16,524 nucleotides of DNA, taken from NCBI GenBank assembly GCA_025966175.1, contig JAOPVN010000119.1, forward strand, positions 1 to 16,524, given 5' to 3'. Position numbers and translations under genes: made by a program. This DNA is from Modestobacter sp. (GTDB lineage Bacteria; Actinomycetota; Actinomycetes; Mycobacteriales; Geodermatophilaceae). Of this stretch, positions 4,938 through 10,986 are shown piece after piece; the first letter of the stretch is position 1, and each line of letters begins with the position of its first letter. The notes below the pieces were generated by a model, which was not told the DNA's origin, did not search any database, and was given only the letters and a program-made list of their open reading frames with translations.

Positions 4938-6383
4938 CTACAGCGGCAGGGTGAGGGTGAACGTCGTCCCGCGGCCCTCGGCGCTGGCCACGTCCAGGGT
5001 GCCGCCGTGCGCGGTGCTGATCGCCTTGGTGATGGTCAACCCCAGCCCCACCCCGGGGACGGCGTTGCGCCGGGCGGTCGAGGCGCGGAAGAAGCTGGTG
5101 AACAGCTGGCCCTGCTCGCCGGTGGGGATGCCGACGCCGGTGTCGCTGACCGACAGCAGTGCCACCCGGGCAGCGCCCGGGGCGTCGGACTCGAGGACGG
5201 TGCCGTCGGCGTCCTGCCAGCCGGCGCGCAGCCGCAGGGTGACCTGCCCGTCGGCCGGGGTGAACTTGACCGCGTTGGAGACCAGGTTGTCGCAGGCCTG
5301 CCCGAGCCGCAGGGCGTCGCCGCGGACCACCAGCCCGTCGGCGGGCACGTCGACCGTCACCGACACCCCGCGGGTCGCCGCGGTGACCCGGGCGGTCTCC
5401 TCGGCGGCGCGGACGATGCCGGCCAGGTCGACGTCCTCCGGCTGCAGCGTGAGCCGGCCGGCGTCCACCTGGGCGGTGAACAGCAGGTCCCCGACCAGCC
5501 GCAGCAGCCGCTGGGCGTTGCGCTCGACGGTCGCCAGGTACTGCCGCTGCTCGGCGGTGAGCGGCTGGTCCTCCTCGTCCATCACCAGCTCGAGGTAGCC
5601 GAGGATCGAGCTCAGCGGGGTGCGCAGCTCGTGGGAGATGAGGCTGACGAACTGGTCCTTGAGCCGCTCGGCGGCCCGCGCCTCGGTCATGTCGGTGCCG
5701 ACGAAGTTCCAGCCGGCCTGCTCGCCGTCGTCGTCGGTGCGCGGGGTGATCGCCACCGAGACGGTGAGCCGGCGGCCGTCGGCGGTCAGGTAGGTCCAGT
5801 CCCGGACGTCGCTGCCGTGCTCCCGGGCCACCTGCACCAGCGCGGCGAAGCGCGCGGCGTCGTCCTGCGGGGCGAGTTCCTCGGGGGCGAGTTCCTCGGG
5901 GGCGTGGAAGTCGGTGATCGTGCGGAGGCGGACGACGTCGGCACGCGGCAGCCCGAGCATCCGCTCCGCGCCGGGGTTCCAGACCCGGATCAGCCCGTCC
6001 CGGTCGGTGCCGATGATCGACTGCTCGGTGACCGCGTCGATGACGCTGGTCATCGTCTGCGCCCGGGCCCGCATCATCCGGGTCGCCACCTCGAGCTCCT
6101 CGGCGGTCGACTGGCCGAGGGTCACCAGGTCCCGCCGCTGCGCCTCCAGCTCGGTGGCGGCGTCGAGCTGGGCGCGCAGCCGCCGGGTGAGCTCGGCGAC
6201 CGAGAGTGCCACGGCCACCGCGGCGACCACCAGCACCGGCGTCCCCGGGCCGGCGACGAGCACGGCAAGCCCCACGGCGGTGACCACGGCCAGTGCGCCG
6301 GGCACGGCGCTGCCGTGCGCTCGCGCGGCCGGAGGGGCGGGGGAGTGGACCCGGGTGGCGTCCGGCTCGGCAAGGGCGGTCAT
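4938..6383 (-). CDS. PAS-domain sensor histidine kinase
   Basis: 481 residues. Two hydrophobic segments about 26-45 and 48-63 with almost no loop between them, so the sensor is probably intramembrane or cytoplasmic. A short coiled region (65-110) is followed by a PAS domain about 112-235 (SIIGTDRDGLIRVWNPGAERMLG), then HisKA with phosphorylated H251 (FVSLISHELRTPLSSILGYLE). The HATPase part has N-box N366/N370 (ACDNLVSNAVKFTP), G1 DTGVGIP (414-420), F-box FTSFFR, and G2 GVGLGL (444-449), so it looks fully active. The PAS domain holds a perfect duplicated pentapeptide EELAP EELAP at 163-172 from a 15-bp tandem repeat. ATG at 6383 overlaps the stop of the preceding response regulator (ATGA), so the two are translationally coupled and very likely partners. 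Confidence 0.95.
   Translation of the reverse strand: MTALAEPDATRVHSPAPPAARAHGSAVPGALAVVTAVGLAVLVAGPGTPVLVVAAVAVALSVAELTRRLRAQLDAATELEAQRRDLVTLGQSTAEELEVATRMMRARAQTMTSVIDAVTEQSIIGTDRDGLIRVWNPGAERMLGLPRADVVRLRTITDFHAPEELAPEELAPQDDAARFAALVQVAREHGSDVRDWTYLTADGRRLTVSVAITPRTDDDGEQAGWNFVGTDMTEARAAERLKDQFVSLISHELRTPLSSILGYLELVMDEEDQPLTAEQRQYLATVERNAQRLLRLVGDLLFTAQVDAGRLTLQPEDVDLAGIVRAAEETARVTAATRGVSVTVDVPADGLVVRGDALRLGQACDNLVSNAVKFTPADGQVTLRLRAGWQDADGTVLESDAPGAARVALLSVSDTGVGIPTGEQGQLFTSFFRASTARRNAVPGVGLGLTITKAISTAHGGTLDVASAEGRGTTFTLTLPL
5871..5900. repeat. 15-bp perfect tandem duplication inside the kinase PAS domain
   Basis: ggcgagttcctcggg occurs twice without any mismatch, encoding EELAP twice on the minus strand. 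It preserves frame and probably arose by slippage. Confidence 0.9.
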
Positions 6384-6766
6384 GCCGGGGTCCCCGCGGT
6401 GAGCCGGCGGACCTCGTCGACCAGGCCGGCGACGGTGAACGGCTTCGGCAGATAGGCATCGGCGCCGGCGGCCAGCCCTCGGGCGATGTCATCGGGGGAG
6501 GCGCCGGCCGACAGCAGCAGCACCCGGCAGCCGGCGGTGGCCGGGTCCGCGCGCAGCTGGCTGCAGACCTCCAGGCCGGTGGCCTCGGGCATCGAGACGT
6601 CGAGGACGACGAGGTCGGGCTGCTCGGCGCGGGCGGAACGCAGGGCCTGGGCCCCGTCGGCGACCGCGGCCACCACCGTGCACCCCGCCTTGCGCACCGC
6701 GAGGCAGACGAGCAGGCGGATGTCCTCCTCGTCGTCGGCGACCAGCACGCGCACGGGTGCGTCCAT
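6380..6766 (-). CDS. Single-domain response regulator (CheY-like)
   Basis: 128 residues, only a receiver domain. Seen: D11/D12 (VLVADDEEDIR), phospho-acceptor D56 (DLVVLDVSMPEATG), S86 (LLLSAGAS) and K108 (YLPKPF). No output domain follows, so it acts by protein contact or phosphotransfer and not by binding DNA itself. Start ATG at 6766 chosen because the conserved first beta strand begins at residue 5; the frame stays open far upstream (to 7369), but that part is the shadow of the DUF3618 gene. A modest GGAG lies 8 bases upstream. The stop overlaps the kinase start by 4 bp. Given the HPt protein encoded 3.5 kb further along the same strand, this receiver is a candidate shuttle between kinase and HPt (inference). 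Confidence 0.92.
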   Translation of the reverse strand: MDAPVRVLVADDEEDIRLLVCLAVRKAGCTVVAAVADGAQALRSARAEQPDLVVLDVSMPEATGLEVCSQLRADPATAGCRVLLLSAGASPDDIARGLAAGADAYLPKPFTVAGLVDEVRRLTAGTPA

Positions 6767-6797
6767 CGCCGTCGCTCCGTTCCCGTCGTCGTCCCCA

Positions 6798-6812
6798 CCC
6801 CCGGACCGGGGG
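6798..6812. repeat. 15-bp GC palindrome in the leader of the single-domain regulator
   Basis: CCCCCGGACCGGGGG: 7-bp arms around one A, about 30 bp upstream of the ATG at 6766. It could be an operator or a leader hairpin; composition alone makes such palindromes fairly easy to obtain here. Confidence 0.35.
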
Positions 6813-6914
6813 CGGAGTCCGTCATGTCGGGGAACGGCCGTCCGACACCGGTGCTGGAGGGTGCGGCCCGCGGTGGTCACCCCTTCAGATGACCAGCGGG
6901 ACAGGGACGACGAC

Positions 6915-6945
6915 GGGCCCCCGGTGCGTGCAGCAGCGGGGGCCC
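6915..6945 (-). terminator. Hairpin downstream of the DUF3618 gene
   Basis: Arms gggcccccg (6915-6923) and cgggggccc (6937-6945) pair perfectly with a 13-nt loop, 48 bp past the DUF3618 stop in its reading direction. Probable terminator of the three-gene membrane-protein operon. Confidence 0.6.
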
Positions 6946-6948
6946 ATC

Positions 6949-6984
6949 GTGGATCGTTCAGTGGATCGTTCAGTGGATCGTTCA
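6949..6984. repeat. Three perfect 12-bp tandem repeats
   Basis: The unit gtggatcgttca occurs three times without mismatch at 6949, 6961 and 6973, just after the DUF3618 stop and before the hairpin. The unit is AT-richer than its surroundings. A slippage-prone minisatellite or a set of binding sites. Confidence 0.9.
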
Positions 6985-6992
6985 GTGCACCG

Positions 6993-7658
6993 TCAGGTGG
7001 TGACCTGTCCCTGGACGGTCTCCCGGGACTGCTGGGCCTGGCCCTGGACGTCCTGAGCGGCCGACTGCCCCTCGGACTTGACGGTCTCGACGCCCTCCTG
7101 CGCGGTCGACTTGACCGACTCGACGGCGTCCTGCGCCATCGGCTTGAGGTTGTCGCCCATCTCCTGGGCCACGTTCTTGGCCTGGTCGACGAGCGGCTGC
7201 GAGTGCTCCTTGACCGCCGACTCGGCCTGCGCGGCCAGTTCCTTCTCCTTCTCGCTGGTCGGCAGGAGGGAGGACACCAGCCAGCCCACGCCGAAGGCGA
7301 TGAGCCCCGCGGCCAACGGGTTGCCCTGGGCCTGGCGCTGGATGGTCTCGGGAGCCGACTGCACGGCACCCACCGCGGTGGAGGCGGCGTTCTGCACGCT
7401 GTCGGCCGCCGAGGACGCGGCCTGCTGTGCGGTGTCGGCCACGTTCGAGGTCGCCGACCCCATCTGCGCTCCGGTGTCCTGGGCCGCGCCGAAGACCCTG
7501 TCCTTGAGGCCGGTGACGGTGCTCTTGGCCTTTCCGACGCGGCGGTCCATCACCCGGGTCGGGTTGACCTTCTCGTTCAGCGCGTCCACGTCGTAGCTCA
7601 GGTTCGCGCGGGTGTCCTCGATCTGGCGACGGATCACTTCCGGGTCACTGCTGGTCAT
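6993..7658 (-). CDS. DUF3618-domain membrane protein
   Basis: 221 residues. N-terminal DUF3618 motif: DPEVIRRQIEDTRANLSYDVDALNEKVNPTRV (about 5-36), typical of this actinobacterial and alphaproteobacterial family. Then a long Ala/Gln/Ser-rich amphipathic stretch, one membrane segment about 113-133 (NPLAAGLIAFGVGWLVSSLL), and a second polar helical tail with repeated 11-residue-like patterns (AVKEHSQPLVDQAKNVAQEM...), resembling LEA or apolipoprotein-like amphipathic helices. ATG at 7658 with GAGGAG about 8 bases upstream; 37 bp after the holin-like gene. The biochemical role of the family is not established; context with two other envelope proteins and a stress-type promoter suggests membrane stress protection (inference). 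Confidence 0.88.
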   Translation of the reverse strand: MTSSDPEVIRRQIEDTRANLSYDVDALNEKVNPTRVMDRRVGKAKSTVTGLKDRVFGAAQDTGAQMGSATSNVADTAQQAASSAADSVQNAASTAVGAVQSAPETIQRQAQGNPLAAGLIAFGVGWLVSSLLPTSEKEKELAAQAESAVKEHSQPLVDQAKNVAQEMGDNLKPMAQDAVESVKSTAQEGVETVKSEGQSAAQDVQGQAQQSRETVQGQVTT

Positions 7659-7695
7659 GTCTGTTCTCCTCGTCGGAGTCGCTGTGGGGGGAGGG

Positions 7696-8250
7696 TCAGG
7701 AGGGCTTCAGGGCGTCGGGCACCTGCTGAAGGGTGTCCACGGTCCGCTCCGGCTTCGGGTTGACCTGCTTGAGCTGCTTGCGGCCCATCACGAACAGGAC
7801 CGCGCCGATGACGCCCCAGATGACCGCCACGATCAGGGCGGCGAGCCCGGCGTCCATGACGTTCTCCAGGCCCCACCAGAGGGCGCAGCTCAGGAAGAGC
7901 GCGACCATGTACCCGGCGAACCCGGCGCCGCCGAGCATCCCGGCGCCCTTGCCCGCCTTGCTGGCCTCCGCCTTGACCTCGGCCTTGGCGAGCTCGAGCT
8001 CCTGGCGCATCAGCGTGGACAGGTCCTTGCTCACCTCGCCGATGAGCTCGCCGACCGAGATGCCGTCGACGGCCGGGTGGCCCTCGTCGGTGATCGGCTG
8101 CGCGGTGTCGCCGAGCGGCTGGGCGGTGTTCCCGTAGTCGTACTGCTCCGGGGTGGGCGGCGGCGCGTAGCCGGTGGCGCCGCTCTGCACGTACCCCGTG
8201 CCCGGCTGCCCGTAGGGCTGCGCTCCGCCGGCGCCACTGGGCTGGCTCAC
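7696..8250 (-). CDS. Holin-X-like (phage holin superfamily III) membrane protein
   Basis: 184 residues. Pro/Gly/Tyr-rich N-terminal tail (1-60), then an amphipathic helix ISVGELIGEVSKDLSTLMRQELELAKAEVKAEASKAGKGAG (64-104), which is the signature of the actinobacterial Holin-X/DUF1469 family, then two membrane segments about 105-127 and 134-156 and a cytosolic tail MGRKQLKQVNPKPERT. Despite the family name no other phage gene is near, so a lysis role is unlikely; a cell-envelope role is favoured. GTG start at 8250 overlaps the stop of the preceding gene (GTGA), indicating coupling; an in-frame extension further upstream is the shadow of that gene. Confidence 0.88.
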   Translation of the reverse strand: MSQPSGAGGAQPYGQPGTGYVQSGATGYAPPPTPEQYDYGNTAQPLGDTAQPITDEGHPAVDGISVGELIGEVSKDLSTLMRQELELAKAEVKAEASKAGKGAGMLGGAGFAGYMVALFLSCALWWGLENVMDAGLAALIVAVIWGVIGAVLFVMGRKQLKQVNPKPERTVDTLQQVPDALKPS

Positions 8251-9050
8251 AGCTGACCCGTTCCGGGCGTCCGGGCCGGGTCGTCCCACCCGGCCGGCGT
8301 GGTCGGCGGTACGGAGGTGCCCTCCGGCGGGACCGTCCCGTACGGCGGCGGCGGTACCGAGCCGGTCGTGCCCGTGGTCGCGTAGCCGGTGGTCGCGTAC
8401 CCGGTGGCCGGGGTGTCGGCGACGTAGTTGGTGCCGGTCGCGTAGGGCTCCGCCGGGTAGGTGGAGCCGGTGCCGGTCAGCTGCTGGCTGCCGTTCGAGG
8501 GGCTGCTGTCCTTGTGCGCGGCCACCACGCCGGTGGTCAGCCGGCCGGCGACGACGCCGGCGACGGCGGCACCCAGCAGAAAGACACCGGGCTTGCGGCG
8601 GGCGAAGGAGCGCACCTCGTTCACCAGGTCCCCGGGCTCGCGCTCCTGCAGCCAGCCGGCGACCTGCTCGACCTTGTCCCCGGCCTGGCGCACCAGATCG
8701 GCGGCGGGCCCGGACTGCTCGTTGCCCTCCACCATGCTGCGCAGCTGCTGGGCGATCTCGGAGAGGCCCTGGCCGGCCTTCTGCTGACCCGCGCGGGCCT
8801 GCTCCTGCAGTTGCTGGCGGCCCTGCTGGACGAGGTCCTGGGCCTGGCGCTTGGTCTCCTGGGTGACTTGCTTGGCCTGGTCGGCGGCCGTCGATGCGAC
8901 CTGGCTGCCGGCCTGCGCGGCGGTCTGGCCGACGTTGCGTGCCTCGTCCTTGGCGACATCCGGGGTGGAGACCGTGGTGGAGGCCGTGGTCGAGGCCGTG
9001 GTCGAGCCGCTCGGCGGGGGCTGCGTCGGGGTGTCGATGGAGTGGGTCAT
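8247..9050 (-). CDS. Ala/Gln-rich coiled-coil membrane protein, function unknown
   Basis: 267 residues. Thr/Ser-rich N-terminus with the tandem STTA/STTA/STTV, a long amphipathic Ala/Gln-rich helix about 32-135 (VASTAADQAKQVTQETKRQA and following), the conserved piece WLQEREPGDLVNEVRSFARRKPGVFLLGAAVAGVVAGRL (about 133-171) containing one TM, and a low-complexity tail with YATTG repeats and Pro-rich blocks. I recognise the layout as one that commonly precedes holin-X-like and DUF3618 genes in actinobacteria, but know no defined function. ATG at 9050 with a perfect AGGAGG at 9055-9060 and only 4 nt between. First gene of a three-gene operon; a good SigF/SigB-type promoter lies at 9283-9309. Confidence 0.83.
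   Translation of the reverse strand: MTHSIDTPTQPPPSGSTTASTTASTTVSTPDVAKDEARNVGQTAAQAGSQVASTAADQAKQVTQETKRQAQDLVQQGRQQLQEQARAGQQKAGQGLSEIAQQLRSMVEGNEQSGPAADLVRQAGDKVEQVAGWLQEREPGDLVNEVRSFARRKPGVFLLGAAVAGVVAGRLTTGVVAAHKDSSPSNGSQQLTGTGSTYPAEPYATGTNYVADTPATGYATTGYATTGTTGSVPPPPYGTVPPEGTSVPPTTPAGWDDPARTPGTGQL
8374..8403. repeat. 15-bp tandem repeat encoding YATTG
   Basis: Units gtggtcgcgtagccg and gtggtcgcgtacccg (one mismatch) in tandem, in frame, in the low-complexity tail of the Ala/Gln-rich protein. Confidence 0.85.
8974..9009. repeat. 12-bp tandem repeat encoding STTA/STTV
   Basis: Three near-identical 12-bp units (gtggtggaggcc, gtggtcgaggcc, gtggtcgagccg) in frame near the N-terminus of the Ala/Gln-rich protein. 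Confidence 0.85.
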
Positions 9051-9199
9051 CGTTCCTCCTCGTCGTGCGTCGGGCTCTGTGTTCATGCTGTGTGTCCTGC
9101 AGGGCATCCGTGCCCGGTCGACCCCGCCCGCACGAGGGCACACGCCATCGCCGGCCGATGACGGTCGGGGGTGGTGGTGCCGAGTCGCGGGACGGCGTC

Positions 9200-9219
9200 T
9201 GGGCACCCGCGGGTGCCCA
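9200..9219. promoter_or_regulatory. 20-bp perfect palindrome
   Basis: TGGGCACCCGCGGGTGCCCA is identical to its reverse complement. It is a candidate operator, or a leader hairpin if transcription starts at the 9283 promoter. Confidence 0.55.
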
Positions 9220-9282
9220 AGTCGATGTCGCTCGGGGGGTCCCACCGTGGTCTCAGTGGGGCGCCGTTCCGTTGGACTCCAG

Positions 9283-9309
9283 ATACCCCCCGCCCCGTTC
9301 AGGGCAAAC
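9283..9309 (-). promoter_or_regulatory. SigF/SigB-type general-stress promoter
   Basis: Minus-strand GTTTGC (GTTT at 9309-9306), 17 nt after GTTT, then GGGTAT (9288-9283): a full match to the GTTT/GGGTAT pattern known for actinobacterial SigF and Bacillus SigB. It points into the three-gene membrane operon starting at 9050, implying a leader of about 225 nt. Confidence 0.62.
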
Positions 9310-9386
9310 AGAGAGTTAGGGATTTCCCCGGTCTCGATGGCGTTGCGAAAGGTGCACAGCCGGTCCGCGTAGGCTGCGCCGCGCAC

Positions 9387-9405
9387 GAAGGCAAGCCTTG
9401 CCTGA
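9387..9405. promoter_or_regulatory. Iron box (IdeR/DmdR1-type operator)
   Basis: GAAGGCAAGCCTTGCCTGA; the core AGGCAAG-C-CTTGCCT is a perfect 7-bp inverted repeat around one C. By eye 15 of 19 positions fit the IdeR/DmdR consensus TWAGGTWAGSCTWACCTWA. A TAGGCT (9370-9375) just upstream could be the -10 element, which would place the box at the transcription start. It lies 19 bp before the siderophore-interacting protein gene. Confidence 0.75.
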
Positions 9406-9423
9406 GTCGATCGAGGAGGCCCC

Positions 9424-10287
9424 GTGAGCGGTGCGACGAGGAGCGAGGGCGCCCGGCGCCCGAGGGTGGCGCGGGTCGGGGAAGTCGTACGCACCTCCCG
9501 GGTGACGCCGCACATGATCCGCGTGGTCCTCGGCGGGGCGGGTCTGGCCGGGTTTCCGGCCGGAGAGTTCACCGACCACTACGTGAAGCTGCTGTTCCCG
9601 CCCGCCGGAGCGCCCTACGGCGTGCCGTTCGACGTGGAGCAGGTGCGAGCGGAGCTGCCGCAGGAACTGTGGCCGGTCACCCGCACCTACACCGTCCGCG
9701 CCTGGGACCCGGCCAGCGGCGAGCTCACCGTCGACTTCGTGCACCACGGCGACGAGGGGCTGGCCGGTCCGTGGGCGGCGGCGGCCGCGCCGGGCGACCG
9801 CATCCAGATGTTCGGTCCCGGCGGTGCCTATGCACCCAGCCCGCAGGCCGACTGGCACCTCCTCGCCGGCGACGAGAGCGCGCTCCCGGCGATCGGTGCC
9901 GCACTGACCCGGCTGCCCGCCGGCACCCGGGCGCTGGTCTTCGTGGAGGTCGAGGGCCCTGCGGAGGAGCAGCCCGACCTCGTCCCCGGTGCGGGCGTCG
10001 ACCTGGTGTGGGTGCACCGCGGCAACGGGGTCCCGGGGGATGCCGTGGTGGCCGCTGTGCGGGCGACCGAGCTGCCGGCCGGCACCGGGCACGTCTTCGT
10101 GCACGGCGAGGCCGGCCTGGTCCGGGAGCTCCGGTTGCACCTGCGGGCCGAGCGCGGGCTGCCGCCGGAGTTCACCTCGATCTCCGGCTACTGGCGCCGC
10201 GGCCGCACCGAGGAGGGCTGGCGGGCGGAGAAGCCGGCCTGGAACGCCGAGGTCGAGGCGGTGGAGCGGACGCTCGCCGGCCGCTGA
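9424..10287 (+). CDS. Siderophore-interacting protein (FAD-dependent ferric-siderophore reductase)
   Basis: 287 residues, cytoplasmic; reduces the iron of imported Fe(III)-siderophores so that it is released, using NAD(P)H and FAD. Seen: N-terminal FAD-binding barrel with RTYTVRAWD (about 87-95, the R-x-Y-T flavin motif), TVDFVHHGDEGLAGPWAAAA (about 101-120), central GPGGAY and LLAGDESALPAIGAAL (start of the nucleotide-binding domain), and the C-terminal signature ISGYWRRGRTEEGWR that marks the ViuB/SIP family. Length is normal. GTG start with AGGAGG four bases upstream. The iron box right before the gene predicts repression by IdeR/DmdR when iron is plentiful. No siderophore synthesis or uptake genes are in the window. 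Its stop is one base from the convergent gene's stop. Confidence 0.95.
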   Translation: MSGATRSEGARRPRVARVGEVVRTSRVTPHMIRVVLGGAGLAGFPAGEFTDHYVKLLFPPAGAPYGVPFDVEQVRAELPQELWPVTRTYTVRAWDPASGELTVDFVHHGDEGLAGPWAAAAAPGDRIQMFGPGGAYAPSPQADWHLLAGDESALPAIGAALTRLPAGTRALVFVEVEGPAEEQPDLVPGAGVDLVWVHRGNGVPGDAVVAAVRATELPAGTGHVFVHGEAGLVRELRLHLRAERGLPPEFTSISGYWRRGRTEEGWRAEKPAWNAEVEAVERTLAGR

Positions 10288-10288
10288 C

Positions 10289-10945
10289 TCAGCCGCGGGT
10301 GGCCGCGGCCAGGTGGGCTCGCAGCTGGTCGGCGTCGTCCTCGGCGCCGTAGCCGGGGGTGCCCGGCTCGATCCGCCAGCTGTCGGCCAGGGTGCCCAGG
10401 TCGACGACGTCGAAGCCCAGCTCGTCGACGAAGGCGGCGACCCGCTCCTTGGCGGTGGCGTCGTCCCCGGCGATGGCGAGCGCGCGGCGGTGCCCGGTGC
10501 CCGGTGCCGACCGCTCGCTGACGATCTGCGCGGCCTGGATGTGGTTGAACGCCTTCACCACGGACGAGCCCGGCAGGTGCCGCTGCAGCAGCTCCGCGCT
10601 GGTGGTGCGCGCCTCGTCGAGGTCGGGGATCTGCCCGTCGCGCTGCGGGTAGTAGTTGTTGGTGTCGATCACGACCTTCCCGGCCAGCGGGTCGACCGGC
10701 ACCTGATCGATCGCCTTGACCGGGATCGTGACGACGGCGAGGTCCGCGGCGACGGCGGCCTCCTCCGCCGTCCCCGCCCGCACCGTGCCGCGCGCGGTCG
10801 GCCGGGCGGCGAGCTCGGCCACGAGGTCGGCCAGCGTCTCCGGGCCCCGGGAGTTGCTGAGCACCACGTCCCAGCCGGCGTCCAGTGCGGTCTGCGCGAG
10901 GGCGCTGCCGATGTGGCCCGCGCCGATCAGTCCCAGAGTCGTCAT
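10289..10945 (-). CDS. NAD(P)-binding reductase, F420-reductase-like
   Basis: 218 residues. A single Rossmann domain beginning TTLGLIGAGHIGSALAQ (GxGxxG at 8-13), then VVLSNSRGPETL, where Asn-Ser-Arg suits an NADP phosphate site, DLAVVTIPVKAI, GKVVIDTNNYYPQRDG and VVKAFNHIQAAQI. This series is typical of the NADPH:F420 oxidoreductase-like (F420_oxidored) family and of related NADP oxidoreductases. Whether F420 is the partner cannot be read from sequence, but a Ddn-type F420 enzyme is encoded 1.7 kb away. ATG at 10945 chosen for the Rossmann start; no clear Shine-Dalgarno, 41 bp after the zinc peptidase stop. Third gene of a minus-strand run. Confidence 0.85.
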   Translation of the reverse strand: MTTLGLIGAGHIGSALAQTALDAGWDVVLSNSRGPETLADLVAELAARPTARGTVRAGTAEEAAVAADLAVVTIPVKAIDQVPVDPLAGKVVIDTNNYYPQRDGQIPDLDEARTTSAELLQRHLPGSSVVKAFNHIQAAQIVSERSAPGTGHRRALAIAGDDATAKERVAAFVDELGFDVVDLGTLADSWRIEPGTPGYGAEDDADQLRAHLAAATRG

Positions 10946-10986
10946 GGTCGCTGCGAACCCGGGGCGGCCGCGGTTTCTTCCGGTGG

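Larger units (their letters stand above)
9051..9423. other. 373-bp divergent intergenic region
   Basis: Gene-free by my reading. On the minus side it holds a SigF/SigB-like promoter (9283-9309) and a long leader with a 20-bp perfect palindrome (9200-9219) and a small hairpin gggca-tccg-tgccc (9102-9115). On the plus side it holds an iron box (9387-9405) and AGGAGG (9414-9419). Open frames across it lack family signatures and ribosome-binding sites. Confidence 0.7.

Noticed and set aside
4624..6825. Very long minus-strand open frame (733 codons) over the kinase
   Set aside because: Arg/Pro/Ala-rich translation with no family motif; it is the shadow of the kinase and regulator in another frame.
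6873..6900. ggtca...tgacc inverted repeat as an operator of the single-domain regulator
   Set aside because: Arms of only 5 bp with 10 bp between; no better than chance.
6949..6984. CRISPR array
   Set aside because: The units are 12 bp and directly abutting with no spacers, and no cas genes are present.
6767..7369. N-terminal extension of the single-domain response regulator
   Set aside because: The extended part is low-complexity and lies over the DUF3618 gene; the receiver fold begins right after the ATG at 6766.
7696..8250. Prophage remnant because of the holin-like protein
   Set aside because: No other phage gene, integrase or attachment site nearby; the holin-X family is a common chromosomal membrane family in actinobacteria.
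9051..9572. N-terminal extension of the Ala/Gln-rich protein gene
   Set aside because: It runs into the siderophore-reductase gene and the promoter region; AGGAGG directly precedes the ATG at 9050.
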